A stretch of 64,000 nt of DNA from Peronospora farinosa (taxonomy: Eukaryota; Oomycota; Peronosporomycetes; Peronosporales; Peronosporaceae): positions 165,680 to 229,679 of the forward strand of contig CANTFK010000643.1 in NCBI GenBank assembly GCA_947646735.1. The letters run 5' to 3'. The notes under the pieces were generated by a model, which worked only from the letters and a program-made list of their open reading frames with translations, made no database searches and was not told where the DNA came from. Positions 44,501-54,592 of this stretch are shown here, in pieces (position 1 is the first letter of the stretch; each line of letters begins with the position of its first letter). The position numbers and the translations under genes were made by a program.

Positions 44501-47100
44501 TATCGGCTGCATTACTACAAGAACATGACGGAATATATTGGCCTGTCACTTTCTCTAGTCGTGCGTTGAAGCCAAACGAAGTTAACTACGGAATGGTGGA
44601 GAAATGGTCTTGGCCCTCCTTCGGATACTGGATATTTGCTACACGATGCTCGTTTCACGTGAGATCACTGTGCTTACGCGATATTCAACGCTGGCTTGGC
44701 TGTTACAATCTTTGGGTCTCAACGGAAGATTAGGAAGTGGGCTGCGCTCCTTTCAAACTGGACGCTGGAAATCCGCCGAAGTGAGAAGGGTGAGGACGAA
44801 ATATTGGGTATGCTGGCTGCGAGTATAACACCTCGTGAAGAAGTGGACGAAGTGTTGATTGCGATCGCTCCACGTAAGCAGCCAAGGCAGACGATAAGTA
44901 TGCCGCCGCCTACGGTGGAAGAAAATGAAAGTCTTTTGGTCGTCAGTTTCGATGGATCGGCCAGGGTAAAGAAGAAAGGCGGAGCGTACAGTGCAATCGT
45001 GTGGAAATTGCCGGAATGGACGATCGTGGCTGCCGCTTCTGAGCTTGCTACCGGTCTGACCGTGAACGAAGCAGAATATAGAGGGTTGCTCCTCAGCTTC
45101 GACTTATTAGCGGACCAGACTAGGGGATGCGTAATTATTTGCGGCGATTACAATCTAGTGATCCGACAGATGCGGGGCGAAATTGATTGCAAGGCTCCTG
45201 GTTTGCAGCTGTTACGGCATAGAGCAATGGAGAAGCTTCGATCGTGGCCGATCCACGAGTTCCTACATATGAAACGAGATTGAAACCAAAGTGCAGATCG
45301 GTTGGCGAGCACAGCGTTGCAAAAAGAAAGGGTACGATGATCACGTCGGATCAAGACTTGCAAGAGTTGATGTTAGTGAACCGGTTGGGTGAATTGTTGA
45401 CGCCAAAATGTGTTGATCGGGTCGTCAAAATGGCCGCGATTACCAGATCAGCGGCTCGAAGATGGCAACAACCGGAACCCATGCAGGAGGAAATTGTACA
45501 GCAAATTCGGATTGGGCGAATAAAACAAGCACAAGAAGAGGAAAGTTGGATCGCTAATCTGAAAGAGTATCTAATCGGGGACGTAACCCGTCTAGATAAT
45601 GAGGAGGCGAAATTATGTGCTCGGATCGCGCCGGATTATGAAGTGGACGAAAGTGGACTGTTATTTTTCTGTCCCAAGCCGGCCGATAACGCTGAAGGGC
45701 GTGAGGAATTGTTACGTTTGGTCGTACCAGAGCTCTTGCAGCAGGATTTTCTACATCACTACCATACAAGCTTAGAAGGTGGACATCAATAGGTCGGTAG
45801 GACCTACCATAGAATTCGATCGAATTTCCATTGGAGAGGGTTGTATCGGAGTGTCAAACGTTATGTGGGGGAATGTGTTGACTGCTCAACGGGGAAAGGG
45901 CGTCCCACGATCCGCGGTGAATCTCCGGGGAATGTACAAGCAACATATCCGTTTCAAATAATTGCTATGGATCATATACCTTCGCTACCAAGGTCTTTTA
46001 AGGGAAATACAGAACTATTGCTGTAAGTGGATCTTTTCTTTGGGTATGTGATCGCGAAGGCAAGTTCGTCTAGAGCTGCGCAGACAGTCGCAGAAAATTA
46101 TGAGGAATGTGTCTTTTGGAGATTCGGTGCGAGCGAAGCGATCCGTCACGATAGAGGACCTGGGTTCATGTCAGATTTTTTTCGGGCATTCTATCGGATC
46201 GCAGGACAGAAACAGCGCGCTACTATACGTATCGACCCCAATCAAATGGAACGGCAGAGCGAATGGTCCAAACATTGACGCGAGCCTTGAAGATGTATGT
46301 AACAGACGTAGGTCAAAGGGATTGGGGCGATTACGCAGAGAGATTGACATTTGCGCTTAATACCGCCCAAGATCGCGTCCGAGAAGACACCCCATTTTAC
46401 TTAATTCACGGCTGGGATCCGCGATTGACATTGAAGGCAACCTTACCATTGAGAAACACGAAACGACGTGATTCGGAGCCACGGAGATGGCGGTATCATG
46501 TACAAAGCCAATACCAAAGTGCATGAGCTGTACTGAACGATCGTCTCAAAGTTGCAATCCAAAATCGGGCCGAACAGCATAATGCTGATCCGGAAATATA
46601 TGGGATCGAATAGGGATCGCAAGTATGGCTTTATTTAAATCGAGTGAAAGATGGATATGCCCGGAAACTAGCTCACATGTGGCACGGACCTTTTAGAGTT
46701 GCGGAATGTTGTGGAGAACACGCTGTACGTTTGGAGATCGCGGGTACGCCGTATCGGTTATTCCCAGTGGTGCATATCTCGAAATTGAAACGAGTGAGGA
46801 AGTTCCCGGATCGCCCAAAACGTTTGCTGGAGGTTGATGAATCGAATCGCTTGGGTTTTAATGAACACATGTAACCGGAAGATAGTTGGAATTGCAGTCA
46901 ATATCCCGACGAATTTGAGGTGGAGAAGGTTGTGGATATGCGATCCGGACGAAAGACTCGCTATTGCAGAATACATCGAGAATTTCTTGTACAAGGGAAA
47001 GGGTTCAGTGACCTATCCTGGGTCGACGAGGTAGATTTGATTGTGGTGCTCTATTACAGAAGCTTGATCGCGATCGGGCAAGCAGGGACCGTCTTAAATT
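41476..47100 (+). pseudogene. pol of element V: protease-RT-RNase H-second RNase H-integrase-chromodomain
   Basis: Protease (LFDSGAEVPIVDTTF, 41970), RT (43320-44000; YIDDILIP intact), degenerate Gypsy RNase H (44440-44700; YASKWAISAALL, no catalytic Asp in that motif), archaeal-type second RNase H (44935-45310; FDGSAR, NEAEYRGL, ICGDYNLV, NQSADRLA), integrase (45740-46270; zinc finger ending CVDCSTGKG, core HDRGPGF), C-terminal part (46640-46870) and a chromodomain (VVDMRSGRKTRYCRIHREFLV, 46920-47030). Many shifts and stops, e.g. near 41726, 42240, 43545, 44600, 45283, 45790, 46025 and 46880. Confidence 0.87.
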
Positions 47101-47338
47101 AATGCCGTCGCATGAAGAAGGAACGGGTGGCTAATGACGATCGAGTTGTTGGGAGCGATACCATATGCAAGAAGGTTGTATAGGGTGGTGGATGAGGAGT
47201 TTATGTATGATGCGTATAACGATCGAAGGTCAGGGAGAATGGATCGCGGCTGAAAAGCCCATGAAAGAAGATGGAAGAAATGAAAGACAAAGGAAAATGG
47301 TATTGAATTATCGAAGCAATGTTCTCTGATCACGGATG

Positions 47339-49600
47339 CTACTGCGAAAAGTACTTATGGGAAAGGCGAGCAAGAGAATATCCTGGATGATCCGCGATCG
47401 CAAATCGGTAATGGTTGCGCCAAGGTTCTGCAGCATCCAACATCGTCAGTGCAGTCATCAGGTTGGGGATGTTTTTCCATTGTTGTCCCAAGCCAGGATA
47501 CCACACTAGTATTTCCGAGGACAAAGGGAAATGGAGAAAAAAGGGGTCCAACAAGATGTCCAAATCACAATGTCCCATGATCATGCCTCGCAAGACAAAT
47601 CGAAGTACGGTTTTCCAACGGGGCCCGGATCGCGACCGACGCTGCTTGCGCTCTCTGCAAAATTTCGCTATGCCGGGATCGTTGTCCCGTTGCTTTTTCG
47701 ACAAATATAGCGGATGAGTTGATTCCCACAGCGCTTGCCAGTGCCGATCCTCGAACTCGAGGTAGAGTTGCTTCAATTCAGCGAACCGCCCAGTTACTGG
47801 GAATGAGACCGGGGTAACATTGAGATCTTTCCAGGGTTCTTGGGCATAAAGAGCGGCGATCTGTTCCGAAGTTACCAACCTGGGTATCCACAGTGAGTCA
47901 AATGGCGGCACTCGAGCCGTGGGCGCAACCGGAAAAGGATATCCCTTTGGCTTGGACAGGTGCTTGTACAAGAATTCGACTTCCAACTCAGCCACGCTGG
48001 TTAGACTGATTCGTCGAGCCGACCATGGAGAATCTTGGGCTGACGATCGAGGAGTCCGATTGCGATACCCAGGGATCCATTGATCTCTTAGCCCTTGAGT
48101 ATCCGGCAGGTTAGTATACTATTGCGTCAGGAGCAAAATGTTGATCTTCACTCAAGATTCACTGGTGACGCTGACAGCACCCTCGGAATCACTAGAGAGC
48201 TCTCCAAAAAGGTCCACTTTCGAGACTTTAGCCGAAGCGGTACGGGACTGCGTAGGCGAAGCTGGCAGTGAATCAGACCTCGAACTGGAAACGTCGATAG
48301 TAATGGGGGAACCGGGTGATCCAGCGTGAGCAGAGATACCAGGCGCCGAGCCGGGGCGCCTGGAAGAAGAACGCGATCCGGATAAAGCTGCGAGCAGAGA
48401 GTGCCCAGAATCGTAAAACTCTTCATCGTCGCTCGACTTGGAAGAAGGAGGCGTAAGAATTTCCTATTTGCCTATCGAGCGTGAAGGTGCAGGATTTTTT
48501 TTCTTGCATTTGGTCTTCGAAGAAGTGAGAATTCTCTTCTTGCTTTTGGCCTTCAGTGGTGTAGAATTCTTGCTCTTGGTTTTCGCTTTCGACTGTGGAA
48601 CGTTCAAGTTGCGTTCCCCTGATCGCGCTGAGGTGGGGGATCGCGCTGAATTGGCGGATCGCGCAGGATTGGCGGATTGCGCTGGATTGGCAGATCGCGC
48701 TGAGGTGGGGGATCGCGCTAAATTGGCGGATCGCGCTAAATTGGCGGATCGCGCTGAATTTGCGGATCGCGTTGTAGCGGCGGATCGCGCTAGGATATCC
48801 TCGGAGATCGAAGGAGTGGTCCCTTGGACAGAACCCGATGGAGCTGGAGGAGAAGAGAGGTCCGCGGCTCGCGAACGCTTGGGAGGAGGGTCAGACATCG
48901 GGGTAGACGAAGAACGCTTGCACCCGGTAGATGCCGAGGTAACGGGCACGGAGTGATCCACTGGCGGTATTGGAAGTGATCCAGACGCTAGCTGAGCCAA
49001 GTGCGATCGAAGAGAGTCCCGATCACCGACGGCCCTATCACGCTCCCTCTCGCGATCCGCGATCTCTCGACGTAGCTGGTCCAAGGACACATCCTTGCGA
49101 GTATTTTTCTCGAGGTGATAGTCGTGATCAGTTTAAATCTTATTCAGCTGATTCTGAAGAGAAGCTTGCTGAAGTTGGAACCGTTCGGTCAGAATCTGTT
49201 CAACAACGGCCAACTCCCGTCGGTGTCTTTCCTGTGTATGTTGAGTCGCCGCATTAGCCTTAAACAGGGCGGATTTCAAGCTTGCAATTTCACGGGATTG
49301 ATCTTCTCGCTGGCCCAATTCTTCCTCGAAAGTTTCAGCCTTGTGGATCGCATGCTGGTATTGTTCTTGGAGACGTTGGTACTGATTTAGAACGTACTCG
49401 GTTAGGTGAGTCGCTACGCCCCGGAAGGATTGAAGTTCACGTTCCAGCCGATCACCGCGCACCTTCTGCTCCCACAACGCTTCCTCCAAAGAACGATAGC
49501 CATCCACGATGGCAATTTGAGCGTCCAAGCGACCATAGATCGCCGTAATAGAGGATGCCAAAATATGCCGATCCCCACCACCGGCAATAACTTAATTCGC
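47339..49600 (-). pseudogene. Antisense ORF (aORF) of element V, three blocks
   Basis: Minus-strand blocks: 49561-49133 coiled coil (RGDRLERELQSFRGVA, HAIHKAETFEEELGQRED); 49090-48148 basic/Ser-rich with ARSAN repeats, then LLAALSGSRSSSRR and VDLFGELSSDSEGA; 47995-47339 globular domain (RHWQALWES, RERKQRRSRSG, HCDLDILLDPFFLHFP, WYPGLG, NIPNLMTALTMLD, YSLARLSHKYFSQ). Protein-level similarity to the element VI antisense frame over all three blocks argues for past coding function. It ends 240 bp beyond pol, converging on it. No known family recognised. Confidence 0.6.
48636..48800. repeat. 18-bp minisatellite within the aORF of element V
   Basis: About nine copies of GGATCGCGCTRAATTGGC-like units. 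On the minus strand they encode the repeated SARSAN/LARSAN residues. Confidence 0.75.
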
Positions 49601-49845
49601 GTGTATGGGAGCAGAATTGGTGGTCCATCGGACTGGACTTGGGTGGCACGAAATGGCTCTGATCCCGAAACGATTAATGTATATATAGGATGGACGGAGC
49701 TGGAATTATCTGAGCTGGAGAGGGCCACAGATTTGGAAGCCGAAGAAGATGGAGAAGAATCCATCGAGAAGGCCAAAACAATAAGATTAGGGACGATACA
49801 CAGCTAGACCGACAACGTATGTCGACTACCGGTGCAGGGGACGAT

Positions 49846-50649
49846 TGTGGAGAAGCGAAGATACAATAATTCGCAAAGTGTGGATCGCCCAATATTAAAT
49901 GTGGTCCACACCTTGTAGATCGACCGCGATCCGTCAACCGCGATCCGTCACCGCGATCCGCCATAGCGATCCGTGACCGCGATCTGCCATAGCGATCCGT
50001 GACAACGATCCGCAATAGCGATCCGTGACCGCGATCTGCCATAGCGATCCGTGACAACGATCTTCCATAGCGATCCGTGACCGCGATCTGCTATAGCGAT
50101 CCGTGACCGCGATCTGCTATAGCGATCCGCGAACGCGATCTGCCATAGCGATCCGTGACAACGATCTTCCATAGCGATCCGTCATCGCGATCCGTCGACC
50201 ACGATCCGATATATGTGGTCCACACATTGAGATCTGATTTTTCCGAAAGGGCAACACGTGGCAGTATATCCTAGTTTAAAGATAGGCAGAATCGTAGGTT
50301 TTGGTATGTAAATGGTTAACATTAGACAGAGTTCAATTTTACTTCAAAAACGCGCAAGCTTCTCTTCCGGGTGGGATAACTTTGGCCCCCAGACGACTCA
50401 AGAGCATCTGCTACGCCTCGACTCAAGTGAAATCCCTGGATTGTTTGGCCAGGGAATACAATAATTCTCAAAACAAACAACTCCTCCTGCGATTGGACGC
50501 AGCATAACCAGAAAAGGACAAGGTACAAGATCGTGAGACGGCTCTAGTGGTCAGAAGATCAAGTATATCAGGTGGATCAAGTATCTACATTGTTGGACAA
50601 GGCGATCTCAAGAGAGATCAGGGTGACTCGAATAGAGCACCTACAAGAA
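49846..50649 (+). repeat. 3' LTR of element V, cut by element VI
   Basis: Begins TGTGGAGAAGCG after the polypurine tract GTGCAGGGGACG. From about 50205 it is clearly related to the element VI LTR (e.g. GATTGTTTGGCCAGGGA, CCTGCGATTGGACGCAG). It stops at 50649 where VI is inserted. Confidence 0.8.
49915..50200. repeat. GATC-centred minisatellite in the LTR of element V
   Basis: Tandem units of about 13 bp paired into 26-bp units (CGATCCGTGACCGCGATCTG + CCATAG), roughly 20 of the short units. It occupies the same LTR position as the unrelated 14-bp array of element VI; both are bounded by GTGGTCCACA-like sequence. Confidence 0.8.
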
Positions 50650-52232
50650 TGTGTTAAAGCAATCGAATAATTTGAAAGGGATCGATCAAAGAAATGTCGT
50701 CGATCCACAATCCTGCGCTCCGATTGGTTAATAAGGCAGGCGAGATGGTTGGAAGAGGGAGTAACGGTGTGAAGAACACAGAAGAATATGGATTGGAAGG
50801 GTATTGGGTGTAGACCACACACCACAGTCGCGATCCAGGAGGATCGGATCGAATCCTCGATCCAGAAAGAAGATCGCAAAGCGTAACCAGCTGAAGATCG
50901 ATATGCAACCTCGATCCAGAAACAGGATCGATAAATCCAGTTCGACAAAACAGGATCGACAAAACAGGATCGACAAAACAGGATCGACAAAACAAGACAA
51001 AACAAGATCGACAAAACTGGATCGACAAAACTGGATCGACAAAACTGGATCGACAAAATCGGATCGACAAAACAGGATCGACACAACAGGATTGACAAAA
51101 CAGGATCGACAAAACAGGAACAGGATCGACAAAACAGGATCGACAAAATCGGATCGACAAAACAGGATCGACACAACAGGATTGACAAAACAGGATCGAC
51201 AAAACAGGAACAGGATCGACAAAACAGGATCGACAAAACAGGAACAGGATCGACAAAACAGGATCGACAAAACTAAATTGACCAAACTGGATCGATCAAA
51301 CTGGATCGACAAAACTGGATCGACAAAACTGGATCGACAAAACAAGATCGACAAAACTGGATCGACAAAACTGGATCGACAAAATCGGATCGACAAAATC
51401 GGATCGACAAAACAGGATCGACAAAATCGGATCGACACAACAGGATCGATAAAACAGGATCGACAAAACAGGATCGACAAAACAGGATCGACAAAACAGG
51501 ATCGACAAAACTGGATCGACAAAACTGGATCGATCAAACTGGATCGACACAGTATTTGAAGTGGACCACATAGCAAGTCTGATTTATTTCCAAGAAGACG
51601 ACACGCGGCAGTAGATCCTGGGCTACCGATAGGAAAGATGATAGGTTTTGGGTATTTGATTGGTTAACATTAAACATAGTTTCTTTTACTTCGAACTACG
51701 CACGCAGACTTCTCTTTCGGGTGGGAAAATTTTTGGCCCCCTGACGATCAAGAGCTTCTGCCACCAGTACCTACAAGTATTATCCCTGGATTGTTTGGCC
51801 AGGGATTACAAGACCTCTCACAAACAAACTTCGCCTGCGATTGGACGCAGTATCACGTAAAGGACAAGGCACAAGATCGCGAGACGGCTCAAGTGGTCAG
51901 AAGGTCAAGTGTATCAAGTGGATCAAGTATCTACATTTTTGGACAAGGCGATCTCAAGAGAGATCAGGGCGACTCGTATAGAGCCCCCAAGTAACCCTCG
52001 ATCGCGTGAAGATTTCCGCGTGATCGAACCCCAACCAATCCCAACCACGGTCAAGTTTAGCATCAACTAGAGTCCACCGAGAAGAGTGCTACCCGCCCTA
52101 CCGACGGGTACACAAGGTGAGGAAGGAATTGCTATACACGGAAATGGAGTACCCCCTCCGATAGTCGGTTGTCCGGGCGCCAGTGGAGAGTTAGGGTCAC
52201 ATCAGAAATTTTGTGAACCCCGCTCCACCACA
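50650..52232 (+). repeat. 5' LTR of element VI
   Basis: Starts TGTGTTAAAGCAATCG, ends CTCCACCACA, one base before the primer-binding site. It contains the 14-bp minisatellite. Outside the array it matches the 3' LTR with about a dozen visible differences. Confidence 0.93.
50939..51550. repeat. 14-bp minisatellite in the 5' LTR of element VI
   Basis: About 43 units of GGATCGACAAAACA with AACT, AATC and ACACAACA variants, each holding GATC. As 14 is not a multiple of three, each frame cycles every 42 nt; lacking stops, both strands show long meaningless open frames. The 3' LTR has about half as many units (63014-63318). Confidence 0.95.
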
Positions 52233-52233
52233 A

Positions 52234-52258
52234 TGGTGCGCGTGCCCGGATTCGAACC
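52234..52258 (+). promoter_or_regulatory. Primer-binding site of element VI, 25 nt
   Basis: Begins TGGTGCGCGTGCCCGG and ends TTCGAACC. Its reverse complement is a tRNA 3' end: T-loop TTCGAAT, T-stem strand CCGGG, 7-nt acceptor strand CACGCGC, discriminator A and CCA. Complementarity through the whole T-loop is far longer than usual. Confidence 0.85.
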
Positions 52259-52269
52259 AGGTATTTCAC

Positions 52270-54549
52270 CGTGAGTCCCTGAGAGAAGATGTCAAGATCA
52301 AAACTGAACCTGGGATTGAAGCGTCAGAGGCAGAGGGATCGCCGCAGACGCGTGAAGAAAAAGGATCCCCGGATCATCAGCGTTTTGGGAGGGGCGCAGA
52401 TGAGCAGAAAACAAAAGAGGAAGATCGATCGCTCGATCTGGAAGAAAAACCTCTACCCCCTCCCCAGGTCCCTTCAGGGACCCCTGCGAATCACGTTGCA
52501 AAACGAGATTCGCGAGATGAAAATCTTTCAGTTAAAACTGAGAGAAATTCATCCAAAACCGCTTCTACAAAACCTAAGAAGAAAGAGTCGACGATTTCAC
52601 AGGTGCGGATCAAGGCACCAAGATCACAACTCAACGTTCAGACGAAGAAATCGGAAGATCGTGGTGCCCAAGGAAAAGAGTCGGCCGATCACGGATCGAA
52701 AACCGAAAGATCGACGAACATGGAAGAATTGGAACGGTGTTTTTACCAGAAAGAACTAAAGACTTTGCTATCAAGCGATCCAGTTCTCAAGATATTGAAG
52801 CCAAAGCTAATCGGATTATTGCAAGGACCGGTATCAGCTCCGGTAAAACACCGAACCAATTGGAAGCGATTCGTCTATTGTTGAAGTTACTAAAGGAAGC
52901 TGGATTCACCGCTGAAGCGTTTGATGCGCAAATATTGCTGGATTGCGATCATGATCAAGTAATTAAAGCAGGACGATCTTTGTTCGAGGCGTTAATCCCT
53001 CTCACTGGGAAGTACCAAGCGATCGTGCCAGCCACTGAGACATATCAAACGGGCTCATCACAGTATGCATCGGCAGAATCGGAGGCGGATTCAGGAGAAT
53101 CAGTTCCCATTCAACGGATGTCGTTGGGACCGTCTGGTGCGGCGTTTATACGTGAAAGATCGACGCCGATCGAAACGGGAGCGAAATCGACCGATGTACC
53201 CATGGTTCGAGAAATGAATCCATTTGGATCAAACCAGCTGGATTCCTATTTTAAAGCAGCCATGAAGAAGTACGAAGACGATCAACGGATTTTAGCTCTA
53301 CAAAATGCTGATCGATCAAGGATCAACGCCACTCCTCAAATGATGAATATTCCAGATGTGGAGATGGAGTCAGTTGGATCGCGTCATAGTCAGTACAATA
53401 TTTGCGATCCACTAAATCTAGGACTCGAGGATCTAAGACGATCGTTGGTAGCAGCTGAAGAAGCTATGCCAAGTGGTGGGTTCACTACACAACGAATCCG
53501 AGTATCGGCGATCGCAGATTTAAAAGAGTTCACCGGGCGAGACAGAGACGAAGGTAGAGCTGGAAGCTGGATCAGTAAAGTCAAATCTGCCTTCTTACGT
53601 GATCAAGCTCCTGACACCGAAAAGTATCTTTTTTGGAGATCTGTTGACTGGACCAGCACGGAACTGGTATAGCCAGCTGAGCCGATCGACTCGTCATCAC
53701 TGGAAATCTCTATTGGAAAGTTTCATGATACAATATGGAAGGTACGGCGTATCTGTTGGAAGATACGCCGTACCCTAATTCTACCATGCAAGGAAACAAT
53801 CGAATGAAACGTCATTGGAATATCTTTATCGATTAAATGTGGCAGCGATCAGAGCAAAAATTTCAATTCGAGAAGGAACGCCAGCTACCAGACGTGAACA
53901 TGTGGAACATTTTATTGAGACACTGGATGATCGCGATCTGGCGAAACAGTTGACTTTATTACGTTTGGACGATGCTGACGACATGGAAGAAACTCTACGT
54001 GCGTATCAACGTATGGAGCTTCGTCAAGGAAAGGCATCGATGGGATCCAATAAATTTCGTCAACGAGCCGACCCTGCACCCGATCAAGCGTCATCGAAAC
54101 CGGCTCGCGCAGTGAGAGCGATCCATATCGAAAACGATAACAGCGGATCAGAGTCGGAATCGAGTGGATCTGAAGTAGAAGTGTATCGACGCCGCGTGTT
54201 TTCCGCGATGACGCATGCCCCAGCTGAAAAGCCGAGTGAAAATCGTGATCGACAGAATGTGATCGATCAAGGCAAAGGTCATGGTCACACTGAACCACCA
54301 AGAGCCTGCACCCATTGCGGATCGAAGAAACATGACGATCGTGGATTTTGGAAGCGGTTGACCTGTCAGAAATGTGGGCGCAAAGGACATCCTTCAGACA
54401 AGTGTTTTTTCGTGTGTACTGCCTATGGAGAGATGCACGAAGGAGGAAAATGCCCGATGGAAGAATTTTATAATCTGATTCGCCAATGGTACGTGCCGAC
54501 CAAACACGCTGGGATGCTCCCGCCGAAGGCAGAGGAGATGTTAAACTAG
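52270..54549 (+). pseudogene. gag of element VI, broken by frameshifts
   Basis: Basic/acidic disordered N-terminal part (52270-52730), helical region (52760-53040; ANRIIARTGI, NQLEAIRLLLKLLKEAG), capsid-like region (53500-53990; RIRVSAIADLKEFTGR, WYSQLSRSTRHHWKSLL, LEYLYRLNVAAIRAK) and zinc-knuckle region (54310-54420; CTHCGSKKHDDRGFW, CQKCGRKGHPSDKC). Shifts near 52740, 53660 and 53790. No secure start codon was found. Ends at UAG 54547-54549. Confidence 0.82.
53737..53773. repeat. Short perfect inverted repeat in gag of element VI
   Basis: GGTACGGCGTATC, a 7-nt loop, then GATACGCCGTACC. It encodes extra residues and a stop between GVSVGR and YHARKQ, so it looks like a snap-back insertion copied from the upstream arm. 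Confidence 0.7.
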
Positions 54550-54592
54550 GACGCTCGCCAGGTTGGAATCTGGTACGAGCCGAGCGTTCTAG
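54540..54592 (+). promoter_or_regulatory. Candidate -1 ribosomal frameshift signal, gag-pol of element VI
   Basis: GTTAAAC at 54540-54546 in gag phase (G TTA AAC), then UAG 54547-54549. The 12-bp stem 54546-54557 / 54581-54592 has one G-U pair (54550-54588) and an inner CCAG/CTGG stem. Pol begins in the -1 frame (VKLGRSPGWNLVRAERSRLC). If the first pairs open on the ribosome, an ACGCTCG/CGAGCGT core remains 4 nt after the heptamer. Confidence 0.72.

Larger units (their letters stand above)
40705..50649 (+). mobile_element. LTR retrotransposon V (dual RNase H family), 5'-truncated
   Basis: Begins within gag (homology to element VI from about 53795 on), then frameshift signal, pol with two RNase H domains, integrase and chromodomain, then a long antisense frame, a GTGCAGGGGACG polypurine tract (49832-49843) and part of the 3' LTR (49846-50649), which is cut by element VI. 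Confidence 0.88.

Noticed and set aside
48438..48956. Plus-strand 172-codon frame with RAELADRA repeats
   Set aside because: Mirror of the minus-strand aORF repeat; no homologue in element VI.
49915..51550. CRISPR-like arrays
   Set aside because: Units of 13-14 bp without unique spacers, inside LTRs of a eukaryotic element.
50577..51576. Long overlapping open frames on both strands (up to 282 residues, FCRSCFVDPVLS or RIDKTGSTKQD repeats)
   Set aside because: They arise from a stop-free 14-bp tandem repeat in an LTR that is open in most frames; no start context or conservation.
52234..52258. Possible tRNA gene on the minus strand
   Set aside because: Only the 3' end with an encoded CCA is present; no D-arm or anticodon arm; the position next to the LTR fits a primer-binding site.
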